Positions 24,621 through 32,350 of a stretch of DNA of 64,000 nucleotides are shown here, in pieces. Under the pieces are notes generated by a model that did no database searches, had not been told where the DNA came from, and saw only the letters and a program-made list of their open reading frames with translations. The DNA comes from Solihabitans fulvus. GTDB lineage: Bacteria > Actinomycetota > Actinomycetes > Mycobacteriales > Pseudonocardiaceae. The stretch is from NCBI RefSeq assembly GCF_008386585.1, contig NZ_VUOB01000061.1, forward strand, positions 93,730 through 157,729, given 5' to 3'. Every line of letters begins with the position of its first letter. Within the stretch, counting starts at the first letter, position 1. The translations under genes and the position numbers were made by a program.

Positions 24621-25033
24621 CAGGACTCCTCGGGCACGGTGGCCACCCCGACCAGCTCGATCCTGGCCGCCTGGTCGAACAGCTCGGCGACGCCGAGCAG
24701 CGCCATCGCCGGGTAGTGGCGGCCGAAGTGCCTGCGGTAGACCGCGCCGAGTTTGGGCAGCGCGGCCCGGTACTCGGCGACGTCGGTGACGTAGATGACC
24801 AGTGACACCAGGTGTTCCGGCCGTCCGCCCGCCGCGGCGAGCGCGGCGACGACGTTCCCGGCGGCCACGTCCAGCTGCGCGGCGATGGTGTCGCCGACGA
24901 TCGAGCCGTCCGGTCCCTGCGCGGTCTGCCCGCCGAGGTGCACGGTGGCCCCCGGCGCGGCGACCACGGCGTGCGCGAAGCCGACCGGCGCGGCGAGTTC
25001 GGGTGCGGTGATGATCCGATGCGGGGTGCTCAC
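24620..25033 (-). CDS. RidA/YjgF-family enamine/imine deaminase
   Basis: Small trimeric-fold protein of 137 aa. It shows the family core GGQTAQGPDGSIVGDTIAAQ, then NVVAALAAAGGRPEHLVSLV and the end MALLGVAELFDQAARIELVG, where the family often has an Arg before the final Glu (here AARIELVG). RidA proteins hydrolyse reactive enamines/imines; some, such as AmnD-like members, deaminate ring-derived intermediates. In this operon it could remove the amino group from the reduced anthraniloyl-CoA product (inference). GTG 25033 follows GAAGGGAACACGACG. Its start region and leader are tandemly duplicated upstream. Confidence 0.88.
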   Translation of the reverse strand: MSTPHRIITAPELAAPVGFAHAVVAAPGATVHLGGQTAQGPDGSIVGDTIAAQLDVAAGNVVAALAAAGGRPEHLVSLVIYVTDVAEYRAALPKLGAVYRRHFGRHYPAMALLGVAELFDQAARIELVGVATVPEES

Positions 25034-25164
25034 CGTCGTGTTCCCTTCGGCTTTGTGGCATGCAGTGTGCTGGTCGGCGCGGCGAGTTCGGGTGCGGTGA
25101 TGATCCGATGCGGGGTGCTCACCGTCGTGTTCCCTTCGGCCTTGTGGCGTGCGATGTGCTAGTT
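24987..25164. repeat. 89-bp tandem duplication of the RidA gene start and leader
   Basis: Copy 24987-25075 spans the first 15 codons of the RidA gene, its GTG start and ribosome site. Copy 25076-25164 is nearly identical (a few changes near the outer end, such as CTTTGTGGCA versus CCTTGTGGCG). The period is 89 bp, so the upstream copy is out of phase with RidA. It sits in the only sizeable gap (25034-25180) of an otherwise overlapping operon. Confidence 0.92.
25030..25122 (-). CDS. Leader ORF created by the duplication
   Basis: The upstream copy has its own GTG (25122) and GAAGGGAACACGACG-like ribosome site. Translation gives the first 16 RidA residues (STPHRIITAPELAAP) and then, through the duplicated leader, a new tail ending KPKGTRR; 30 codons in all. 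Its TGA overlaps the real RidA GTG in a GTGA junction. It may therefore couple RidA translation to upstream ribosomes, or may be an accident. No evidence for a functional peptide. Confidence 0.35.
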   Translation of the reverse strand: MSTPHRIITAPELAAPTSTLHATKPKGTRR

Positions 25165-25180
25165 CGTTGCGGGAACATGC

Positions 25181-26008
25181 TCATCGGCCCCGCCAGTGCG
25201 GCTCGCGGCCCGCGGTCCAGGCGGCGTAGAACTCGGCGTGGTCCGCGCTGGTCATCAGCAGCGCCTGGGTCATCGCCTCCAGCTCGATCGCGCCGGCGAG
25301 GTCGAGGTCGAGTTCGCGGGTGAGCAGCACCTTCGTTGCGGAGTACGCCATGGCGGGCCCGTCCGCGAGCCTGCGGGCCAGCGCGGCGGCGTGTTCGGCC
25401 AGCATCTCGTCGTCGACGACGTCGGTGGCCAGGCCGATCGCGTGCGCCCGGTCCGCGCCGAGCTTGTCGCCGAGCATGAGCAGCTCGGTGGCGCGCCCCA
25501 GCCCGACGATCCTCGGCAGCAGATACGCCGAGCCCATGTCCGCCCCGGCCAGTCCGACCCTGGTGAACAGGAACGCGAACGCCGCCGACCGCGCCAGCAG
25601 CCGGAAGTCACTGGCCAGCGCGATGACCGAGCCCGCGCCCGCGGCGATGCCGTTGACGGCGGCGATCACCGGCAGCGGGCACTCCCGCAGCGCCCTGACC
25701 ACCGCGCCCGTCATCCTGGTGAAACGGAGCAGGTCCGCGGTCTCCATCCGTTGCAGCGCACCGATGATCTCCTCGACGTCGCCGCCGGAACAGAAGCCCC
25801 GGCCGCGCCCGGTGATCACCAGCACGCGCGCGTCGCCCCGGTGCGGCAGCTCGGCGAGCAGGTCGCGCAGGTCGGCGTAGGCGTCGAAGGTCAACGCGTT
25901 GAGCTTGTCCGGCCGGGACAGCGTCACCGTGGCGACCCCGTCGGACACGTCGAAGTCGAAGTGCCGCCAGCTTTCGGTGAAGCCGGCCGACGCGCGGAAC
26001 CTGGTCAC
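25181..26008 (-). CDS. Enoyl-CoA hydratase/isomerase (crotonase family)
   Basis: Cytoplasmic crotonase-fold enzyme of 275 aa. Oxyanion-hole segments are GRGRGFCSGGDVEEI and NGIAAGAGSVIALASDFRLL. The second half reads TRVGLAGADMGSAYLLPRIV; the usual catalytic Glu position is occupied by a GADMGSA stretch, as in several aromatic-pathway homologues. It should hydrate, isomerise or open the ring of a cyclic enoyl-CoA derived from anthraniloyl-CoA. GTG 26008 overlaps the SDR stop (GTGA). Confidence 0.9.
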   Translation of the reverse strand: MTRFRASAGFTESWRHFDFDVSDGVATVTLSRPDKLNALTFDAYADLRDLLAELPHRGDARVLVITGRGRGFCSGGDVEEIIGALQRMETADLLRFTRMTGAVVRALRECPLPVIAAVNGIAAGAGSVIALASDFRLLARSAAFAFLFTRVGLAGADMGSAYLLPRIVGLGRATELLMLGDKLGADRAHAIGLATDVVDDEMLAEHAAALARRLADGPAMAYSATKVLLTRELDLDLAGAIELEAMTQALLMTSADHAEFYAAWTAGREPHWRGR

Positions 26009-26736
26009 GTCTGGATCCCTCCTCCGTCGAGGACGAGCGTCTGCCCGTTGATGACGCCGGCCTCCGGCGCGGCGAGGAAGGCCACCGCGAAGGCGACCTC
26101 CTCGGGTTCGAGCAGTCGGCCGAGCGGCGAGGTGGCGGCGAGCGCCGCCTCCGCCTCGGCCTCGCCCCGACCGGTGCGGTCCGCGATGCGCCGCACCGAC
26201 TCGGTCGTCATGTCCGTGCGGACGAACGCGGGGCACACCGCGTTGGCGGTCACCCCGGTGCCGGCGACCTCCGCCGCGACCGCCCGCATCAGCCCGACGG
26301 CGGCGTGCTTGGACGCGGTGTAGCCGGCGGTGTAGCGGTAGCCGACCCGGCCGGCCGTCGACGCGACGGTGACGATCCGGCCGCCGCCGCGGTCGAGCAT
26401 GCCGGGCAGCACCGCCCTGGTGCACAGGAACGCGCCGGTCGCGTTGACGTCGAGCTGTGCGTGCCAGTCGGCGAGCGTGCTGCGGCGCAGCGGCGAACTC
26501 CGTGCCACTCCCGCGTTGTTGACCAGCACGTCCACCGGCCCGATCCGCTCGAACAGCGCCGCGACACAAGCCTCGTCGGTGACGTCGCAGACCTCGGCGC
26601 GCCCCGCCGAGTCGGCCAGCGACTCCGCGCCGCGCCCGACGGCCACCACGCGGTCTCCGCCGGCCGCGAAGTGCGCCACGATCGCCCGCCCGATACCTCG
26701 GCCGCCGCCGGTCACCACCACGACTCGCCCGGTCAC
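26005..26736 (-). CDS. SDR-family 3-hydroxyacyl-CoA-type dehydrogenase
   Basis: NAD(P)-dependent short-chain dehydrogenase of 243 aa: cofactor loop VTGGGRGIGRA, NNAG, catalytic Ser in VASTAGRVG and YTASK. The end INGQTLVLDGGGIQT is typical of 3-oxoacyl/3-hydroxyacyl-CoA dehydrogenases. It probably oxidises or reduces a hydroxy/keto group on the alicyclic CoA intermediate. GTG 26736 overlaps the CoA ligase stop (GTGA). It lies in the middle of the anthraniloyl-CoA operon. Confidence 0.92.
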   Translation of the reverse strand: MTGRVVVVTGGGRGIGRAIVAHFAAGGDRVVAVGRGAESLADSAGRAEVCDVTDEACVAALFERIGPVDVLVNNAGVARSSPLRRSTLADWHAQLDVNATGAFLCTRAVLPGMLDRGGGRIVTVASTAGRVGYRYTAGYTASKHAAVGLMRAVAAEVAGTGVTANAVCPAFVRTDMTTESVRRIADRTGRGEAEAEAALAATSPLGRLLEPEEVAFAVAFLAAPEAGVINGQTLVLDGGGIQT

Positions 26737-28310
26737 GACGTCCCCAACTCGCGCAGCGCGCGGCGGTCGAGCTTCCCCGACGCGGTCTTGGGCAGCTCGG
26801 TCACGAACCGCACCTCCCTCGGGGCCTTGTACGCGGCGAGGGCGGCCCGCACGAACTGTCGGAGGGTGTCGGCGCGTTCGGCGGACCCGTCGACGCCGGC
26901 CCGCAACTGCACGAAGGCCATGGGCAGCACCAGTCCCTCCGCGTGGTAGCCGACGACCGCGCACTCGACGACGTCGGGATGGCCGAGCAGACAGTTCTCG
27001 ATCTCGGCCGGCGCGACCCACCGGCCGCCGACCTTGAGCAGGTCGTCGGCCCGGCCCCGGTACCGGAAGTACCCGTCGGCGTCGTGGCTGAACAGGTCTC
27101 CGGTCCGCACGGTCGAACCGTGGAAGGTCTCCGCCGACTTCTCCGGCGCGCCCCAGTACGCCAGCGCGGCCGTGTCGCCGCTGACCTCCAGCACGCCGGC
27201 CTCGTCGTCCGGCGCGTCGGCGCCGAGGTCGTCGAGCACCCGCGCCCGGTACCCGGGCACCACCTGGCCGAGCGTGCCGGCGCGCGCCTGTCCCGGCCGG
27301 TTGGAGAGGTAGATGTGGTACAGCTCCGACGAGCCGATGCCGTCGAGCACGTCGACGCCGAAGGCGTTGTCCCACTTGCGACCCAGCTCCTCCGGCAGCG
27401 CCTCGCCCGCCGAGGTGCACATCCGCAGGCAGCTCAGGTCCGCGGCGCCTGCGGCGGGATGGGCCACCATGGCGCTCATCATGGTCGGCACGTTCACCAG
27501 GATCGTCGGCCGGTGCCGCGCGATCAGCTCGAAGATCCGCTCCGGTGTCGCGCGGTCGGGGAAGATCAGCCCGGCGGCGCCGACGCCGAACGGGAACAGC
27601 GCGGCGAGATCCCTCGCGTAGCCGAAGAACAGCTTGGGCACCGGCAGCACCAGGTCGTCCGCCCGCAGGTCGAGCACGCCGCGCGCGTAGCGCTGGAAGC
27701 TGTGCCACGGGCTGCTCGCCGGGTGCACGCACGCCTTTGGCGCGCCGGTGCTGCCGGTGGTGAACTTCCAGATCGCGATGTCGTCGCTCGTGGTCGGCGC
27801 GGCCGAGAGGTCCTGCGGCGCCTGGGAAACGAGGCCGTCGAAGGACAGCTCGCCGGGCAGCAGCTCGGCCTCGGGCACGCCGACCACCAGCAGGTGCCTC
27901 GGCCGACTGCCGGCCGCGATCGCCTCGCGGAACGGCCCGAGCGTGGTGCCGTCGACGATCACCACCTCGGCCTCGGTGTAGTCGAGGTAGTAACGATAGT
28001 CCTTGGGGCGCAGGTAGGTGTACACCTCGGCGGTGACCGCGCCGATCTTGAGCACCGCGTACCAGGCCGCGACGAACGCCACGCCGTCGCCGAGCGCGAG
28101 CAGCACCCGCTGCTCCCGCCGCACACCAAGGGACAGCAACACGTTCCCGACCCGGTTGGTCAGCGCGGCGAGGTCGCCGTAGGTCGTCGCGCCGTCGTCG
28201 GTCACCAGCGCCGGCCGGTCCGCGCGGCCCTCGGCCACGTTGCGGTCGAGGAACCAGCTCGTCACGTTGAACCGACGGGGCGGCTCCAGTGCACCAGACA
28301 CGTCAGGCAC
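26733..28310 (-). CDS. Aryl-CoA ligase (2-aminobenzoate/benzoate-CoA ligase family)
   Basis: ATP-dependent acyl-CoA synthetase of 525 aa. The adenylation motif TTGSTGAPKACVH, the GIGSSELYHIYLSNRPG segment and the hinge GRADDLLKVGGRWVAPAEIE are those of the benzoate-CoA ligase family; the C-terminal Lys is in KTASGKLDRRAL. Context (kynureninase, fused anthraniloyl-CoA oxygenase) makes anthranilate the likely substrate, giving anthraniloyl-CoA, AMP and PPi. GTG 28310 overlaps the preceding creatininase-family gene by 8 nt. Confidence 0.9.
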   Translation of the reverse strand: MPDVSGALEPPRRFNVTSWFLDRNVAEGRADRPALVTDDGATTYGDLAALTNRVGNVLLSLGVRREQRVLLALGDGVAFVAAWYAVLKIGAVTAEVYTYLRPKDYRYYLDYTEAEVVIVDGTTLGPFREAIAAGSRPRHLLVVGVPEAELLPGELSFDGLVSQAPQDLSAAPTTSDDIAIWKFTTGSTGAPKACVHPASSPWHSFQRYARGVLDLRADDLVLPVPKLFFGYARDLAALFPFGVGAAGLIFPDRATPERIFELIARHRPTILVNVPTMMSAMVAHPAAGAADLSCLRMCTSAGEALPEELGRKWDNAFGVDVLDGIGSSELYHIYLSNRPGQARAGTLGQVVPGYRARVLDDLGADAPDDEAGVLEVSGDTAALAYWGAPEKSAETFHGSTVRTGDLFSHDADGYFRYRGRADDLLKVGGRWVAPAEIENCLLGHPDVVECAVVGYHAEGLVLPMAFVQLRAGVDGSAERADTLRQFVRAALAAYKAPREVRFVTELPKTASGKLDRRALRELGTS

Positions 28311-29109
28311 CCGGCCTCCCTCGCCTCGGCTCGTCCCGCCCGCCGGTGCCGCGAACCAGGTCGCGGATCACCTCGACCAGCAGGTCGGTGAGCACCTCGA
28401 AGGTCGCCTGCCCCTCCGCCGCGGTCGCCTCGGCCGGCGCTCCGCAGTACGCCTTGTCCATGCCCATGGCCGCGAAGCTGTGCTGCCCGCCGGATATGGC
28501 GGCCGGCAGGTTCACCGACACCGCAGGCAGCTCGCGCATCTGTTCCGTGTCAACGAGGTCCGGTCGGTCGGCGAGCACGAGCGAGGTCTCGTAGCGGCCG
28601 GCGTGGCACTCGCCTGCCAGGAACTCCTCGGTCAGCCGCTCGGCCCGGCGCCTGCGGGTCAGGTCGAGGTACCCGACGAGCACCCGCCGCCGCGCGGACA
28701 CCGTGTCCACGGCGCGTTGCAGGGTGGCGATGTGCTGGGGCTCCAGGTGGTTGTTGACCACGACGACGTGCCGGAACTCCTGGTCGATCACGGCCGTGCA
28801 GACGTCGACCACCAGCGCGTGCAGCGTGTCGCCCGCCACGTGCACCGCGCCGGCGAAGCCCTCGGCGAAGCGCGTGACGCCGTAGGGGAGCGCGGGCAGC
28901 ACGAGCGCCCGCACCTCGGGATCGTCGGCCAGTCGCCGCGCGGCGCGCTCGCACATGCCGGCGGAGATCAGCGGGTCGGTGCCGAGCGGCGCGTGCGGTC
29001 CGTGCGGCTCGACCGCGCCGACGGGCAGCAGCAGCACCGGTTTCCGCTCGGTCGTCAGGAGCGCCGCGGCCTGCGGCGAGGTCAGGTTCGCGAAGTGGAG
29101 TTCGGTCAC
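28303..29109 (-). CDS. Creatininase-family metal-dependent amidohydrolase
   Basis: Cytoplasmic hydrolase of 268 aa with the family's metal-binding motifs: PVGAVEPHGPHAPLGTD (Glu, His, Asp ligands) and GECHAGRYETSLVLA (HAGxxETS). Members cleave cyclic amides, formamides or small peptides (creatininase, FAPy amidohydrolase ArfB, mycofactocin peptidase MftE). The tryptophan pathway here lacks any recognisable N-formylkynurenine formamidase, and this enzyme class includes formamide hydrolases, so that step is a strong candidate role (inference). GTG 29109; 40 bp after the oxygenase gene. Confidence 0.85.
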   Translation of the reverse strand: MTELHFANLTSPQAAALLTTERKPVLLLPVGAVEPHGPHAPLGTDPLISAGMCERAARRLADDPEVRALVLPALPYGVTRFAEGFAGAVHVAGDTLHALVVDVCTAVIDQEFRHVVVVNNHLEPQHIATLQRAVDTVSARRRVLVGYLDLTRRRRAERLTEEFLAGECHAGRYETSLVLADRPDLVDTEQMRELPAVSVNLPAAISGGQHSFAAMGMDKAYCGAPAEATAAEGQATFEVLTDLLVEVIRDLVRGTGGRDEPRRGRPGA

Positions 29110-29149
29110 TCGTGTCCTCCCGTCTCACCCTCGGTGGCGCCGCGCCCGC

Positions 29150-31273
29150 TCATCCGACCGCCGCCCGGTCCAGATCGGTCTCGGCCAGCTCGACCAGGCA
29201 CAGGTCGCCGCGTCCTGCGGCGACGATCGTGTTCACCTCGTCCTGCGTGGTCAGGTAGCCGCCGACCAGCGTCGGCACGGCCGCCTGCGCGCGCACCCGG
29301 TCGCTGAGCCCGGTGAGGAAGCCGCGCCGGTACTGCGGGCGGCTCTCGGCGACGGTCTGGCCGGCCTCGACGTGGATCAGCTCGGCCCCGGCCGCCATCA
29401 GCTCCCGCGCCACCGCGACGCCGTCGGACACGGTCAGCCCGCCGCGCGCCCAGTCGGTGACGGTGAGCCGCACGGCAAGCAGCCGGTCGCTCGGCCACAC
29501 CGCGCGGACCTCGCGCAGCACCTCGATGGGGAAGCGCAGCCTGCCGGCCGCGTCGCCGCCGTACTCGTCCTCGCGGCGGTTGGTCAGCGGCGACAGGAAG
29601 CCTGCCAGCAGGTGGCCGTGCGCCAGATCCAGTTCCAGCACGTCGAAACCGGCCTCGGCGGCGCGCGCCGCGGCCGAGGCGAAGTCGGCGCGCAGCCGCG
29701 CCAGGTCGTCCGCGTCCGCCTCCTTCGGCACCGCGCTGCGCGACAGGTACGGCAGCGCCGACGCGGCCAGCAGCGGCCAGCCGTCCGCGCCGAGCGGCAG
29801 GTCGACGCCGTGCCTGGCCGGGCGCGCCGCGCCGCGCCGGCCGGCGTGCCCGAGCCGGACCCCGGCCAGCGCGCCAGCCGCGTGCGCCTCGGCGACCGGG
29901 CCGCGCCACCGCTCGACGTCGCGGTCCGCGCACAGCGTCGGGCAGTCCGGCTCGGTGCGGCCGTCCTGGCTCACCGTGACCAGCCCGGTCAGCACCAGGC
30001 CGGCGCCGCCGCGCGCGGCCGAGGAGAGGTCGCCGTCCCGCGCCGCGCGCACGATCCTGTTGGGCAGCACCAGGTTCCCGATGCGCAGCGGCGCGAACGC
30101 CGGCGGCGGGGTGAGGGCGGGGAGTGGCGGCCGGCCGAGCGCGTCGTCGGTGAACCAGGTGTCGAGCACCCGCACGAACTCCGGGTCACGCACTGCCAGG
30201 TTGGCGTGGCTGATCCGGCCGCTGCGGGTCAACAGGTTGAAGGCGAACTGGATCGGGCCGAGCCGCGTGTAGGCGCCGACCCGCTCGAAGTAGCCCGCGC
30301 TGTCCCCGGCGGCCTGCTGGAACCGCTCGACCACCGGCTGTCGTTCCAGCTCGTAGTCGACCAGCGCTGCGGCGACGTTTCCGTGCCGCACCAGGGAGTT
30401 GGCCAGCGAGACGGCGTCCTCCATGGCGAGCTTGGTGCCGGAGCCGATGGAGAAGTGCGCGGTGTGCGCCGCGTCGCCGAGCAGCACGATGTTGCCGTGG
30501 TGCCAACTAGAGTTGCGCACCCTTGGAAAGCTCAGCCAGGTGGATCGGTTGGACAGCAGGCGATGCCCGGCGAGGTCCTCGGCGAACAGCGCCTCGCAGA
30601 AGCCGATCGAGCCCCGCTCGTCGACCGCGTCGAGGCCGGCGCGCCGCCAGGTCGCTTCGGGACACTCCACGATGAACGTGCTGGTGTTCTCGTCGAACGG
30701 GTAGGAGTGCACCTGGAACAGCCCGTGTTCGGTCTGCCGGAAGACGAACGTGAAGGCGTCCAGCACCAGGTCCGTGCCGAACCAGACGTACTTGCAGCCC
30801 TGCGGCGTCACGTTGCTGCCGAACTCGGCCTCGTGCGCGCGCCGCACCATGCTGTTCACGCCGTCGGCGGCGACCAGCAGGTCGGCCTCGGCCGCCAGGG
30901 CCGCCGGGTCGTCCACCTCGACGCCGAACCGCAGCGTGACACCGAGTTCGAGGCAGCGGCGTTGCAGGATGTTCAGCAGCCTGGTCCTGGCGATCGCGGA
31001 GAACGTGTGGCCGCGCGAGCGCAGCAGCCGGTCCCGATAGCGGATGTCCACCGAGTCCCAGCGGGCGAACGTGTCGGTGATCTCCAGGTAGGTAGGGAAG
31101 TCCGCGTCGCGCAGCGCGCCGAGTGTCTCCTCGGAGAACACCACGCCCCAGCCGAACGTGGCGTCCGGGGCGTTGCGCTCCAGGATCGTCACCTCGTGCG
31201 CGGCGTCCGCCTTCTTCAGCAGTATCCCCAGATACAGCCCGGCCGGACCCGCGCCGACCACGGTGATCCTCAT
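29150..31273 (-). CDS. Fused FAD monooxygenase / old-yellow-enzyme-like reductase (anthraniloyl-CoA monooxygenase type)
   Basis: Bifunctional flavoprotein of 707 aa. Residues about 1-370 form an FAD aromatic hydroxylase: RITVVGAGPAGLYLGILLKK, ATFGWGVVFSEETLG, LLGDAAHTAHFSIGSG. Residues about 385-707 form an OYE-like FMN domain: LPNRIVRAARDGDLSSA, VRLGHAGRRG, FLSPLTNRREDEYGGDAAGR. This fusion is the anthraniloyl-CoA monooxygenase/reductase, which hydroxylates and then reduces the ring of anthraniloyl-CoA; salicylyl-CoA hydroxylases share it. The OYE half is shorter than usual (family about 760-790 aa) and the early FMN/His segment (WHLVHLGS in homologues, from memory) seems missing. ATG 31273. 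Confidence 0.88.
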   Translation of the reverse strand: MRITVVGAGPAGLYLGILLKKADAAHEVTILERNAPDATFGWGVVFSEETLGALRDADFPTYLEITDTFARWDSVDIRYRDRLLRSRGHTFSAIARTRLLNILQRRCLELGVTLRFGVEVDDPAALAAEADLLVAADGVNSMVRRAHEAEFGSNVTPQGCKYVWFGTDLVLDAFTFVFRQTEHGLFQVHSYPFDENTSTFIVECPEATWRRAGLDAVDERGSIGFCEALFAEDLAGHRLLSNRSTWLSFPRVRNSSWHHGNIVLLGDAAHTAHFSIGSGTKLAMEDAVSLANSLVRHGNVAAALVDYELERQPVVERFQQAAGDSAGYFERVGAYTRLGPIQFAFNLLTRSGRISHANLAVRDPEFVRVLDTWFTDDALGRPPLPALTPPPAFAPLRIGNLVLPNRIVRAARDGDLSSAARGGAGLVLTGLVTVSQDGRTEPDCPTLCADRDVERWRGPVAEAHAAGALAGVRLGHAGRRGAARPARHGVDLPLGADGWPLLAASALPYLSRSAVPKEADADDLARLRADFASAAARAAEAGFDVLELDLAHGHLLAGFLSPLTNRREDEYGGDAAGRLRFPIEVLREVRAVWPSDRLLAVRLTVTDWARGGLTVSDGVAVARELMAAGAELIHVEAGQTVAESRPQYRRGFLTGLSDRVRAQAAVPTLVGGYLTTQDEVNTIVAAGRGDLCLVELAETDLDRAAVG

Positions 31274-31301
31274 GTCGCCGCCCCCGGGTCGGCCCCGGTG
31301 G

Positions 31302-32105
31302 TCACCCGATCACCTCGGCGAGCCGGTCGACCTCGGCGAGGTCGGACACCGTGGGCAGCAGGATCAGCACATCGCAGCCCGCTGCCGCGTAACCCCTGAC
31401 GTAGTCCCGGATCGCGTGGCCGGTCGTCAGGTTGCCGGCGGCGATTCGGTCGGCGAACGGCCCGAGGAAGTCGTAGTAGTCGCGCAGGTACGCGGTGCCG
31501 CGGTCGGGGTCGCCGAGGCCGAAGTAGCCCTGGCCCCACAGCAGGGGCCTGCCGGGCCGGCCGAGATCGTGCCACGCGGCCGAGGCCCGCGCGGCGGCCG
31601 AGGCGAACGCCCGAGGCGGCCCGCCGCCGTGCGCGTAGCCGTCGGCGTAGCGGGCCATCCTGGCGAACGTCGCGCCGCTGCCGCCGCCGACCAGCAGCTC
31701 CAGCGGTGGCCGGGCCGGGTCGCGCAGGTGGGCGAGCTGGTCGGACAGCCGCGCGCCCCGGTCGCGGTGCGACACCTCGGCGGCCTCGTAGTCGTCGAGT
31801 CGCGCGCCGACGCCGAGCCCGAGGGTGAGCCGCCCGCTCGAGATGGTCTGCACGGACTCTGCCTGCTTGGCCAGCAGCGCGGCGGACCGCAGCGGGCCGA
31901 TGGCGATCATCGTGGCGAGCCCGATCCGCGAGGTGACCGCCGCGGCGGCGGCCAGCGCGGTGAACGGCTCGACACTGTCGTAGACGAGGCGGTCCAGCAC
32001 GGCCAGCGTGGAGAACGGGCCGGCGTCCGCGCGGCGCGCCCAGTCCAGCAGCAACGCGCCGTCCGCCCCGGGAGTGGTGTTGGGAAGACCGATACCAACC
32101 AGCAA
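31302..32105 (-). CDS. LLM-class (luciferase-like) flavin-dependent oxidoreductase
   Basis: Bacterial-luciferase-like TIM-barrel protein of 267 aa (LTLGLGVGARLDDYEAAEVS; LELLVGGGSGATFARMARYADGY). These enzymes use FMN or coenzyme F420 as hydride carrier; this length is short but complete to the last helix. It is the first gene of the leftward anthraniloyl-CoA operon, so it may act as an extra redox step on the pathway. TTG 32105 is the start: a full AAGGAGG lies 6 nt before it and no better codon exists. Confidence 0.82.
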   Translation of the reverse strand: MLVGIGLPNTTPGADGALLLDWARRADAGPFSTLAVLDRLVYDSVEPFTALAAAAAVTSRIGLATMIAIGPLRSAALLAKQAESVQTISSGRLTLGLGVGARLDDYEAAEVSHRDRGARLSDQLAHLRDPARPPLELLVGGGSGATFARMARYADGYAHGGGPPRAFASAAARASAAWHDLGRPGRPLLWGQGYFGLGDPDRGTAYLRDYYDFLGPFADRIAAGNLTTGHAIRDYVRGYAAAGCDVLILLPTVSDLAEVDRLAEVIG

Positions 32106-32242
32106 CGCCGACCTCCTTAAACACTGGTGTCCAAGACCTGCTCGGGTGGTCGCCTAGGGCACGCTCAGGCGGCGATCTACGGCGTTGGCGTCCGTTCGAG
32201 TACCGCCGTACGAGTCACGAACGCCTGCCTTGTAGCTCATCC

Positions 32243-32268
32243 ACCTGACCGCGCCCGGGTGGTCAGGT
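32243..32268. promoter_or_regulatory. Candidate PaaX operator
   Basis: ACCTGACC (32243-32250) and GGTCAGGT (32261-32268) form a perfect 8-bp inverted repeat with a 10-bp spacer in the 245-bp gap between the divergent LLM and PaaX genes. The position would let a dimeric regulator control both operons. Assignment to the adjacent PaaX protein is inference. Confidence 0.45.
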
Positions 32269-32311
32269 TGCGAAGGTGGTTCTTCCTTGTCGGGCTGCCT
32301 GCGTTCAATAG

Positions 32312-32341
32312 TTTACGCCTCACCGCGCTGCGGTGTATAGA
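32312..32341 (+). promoter_or_regulatory. Probable promoter of the paaX-TDO-kynureninase operon
   Basis: TTTACG (32312-32317), 18 bp, TATAGA (32336-32341). The expected start of transcription falls within a few bases of ATG 32351 and no ribosome site is seen, so the mRNA may be leaderless, which is common in actinomycetes. Confidence 0.4.
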
Positions 32342-32350
32342 CTGAGCGCC

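Noticed and set aside
25181..26569. A longer enoyl-CoA hydratase reading through the SDR gene
   Set aside because: The upstream part is an out-of-frame shadow of the SDR; GTG 26008 in a GTGA overlap is the natural start.
28955..31399. An 814-codon plus-strand open frame opposite the fused oxygenase
   Set aside because: Antisense low-complexity translation; the minus strand has clear flavoprotein motifs and operon overlaps.
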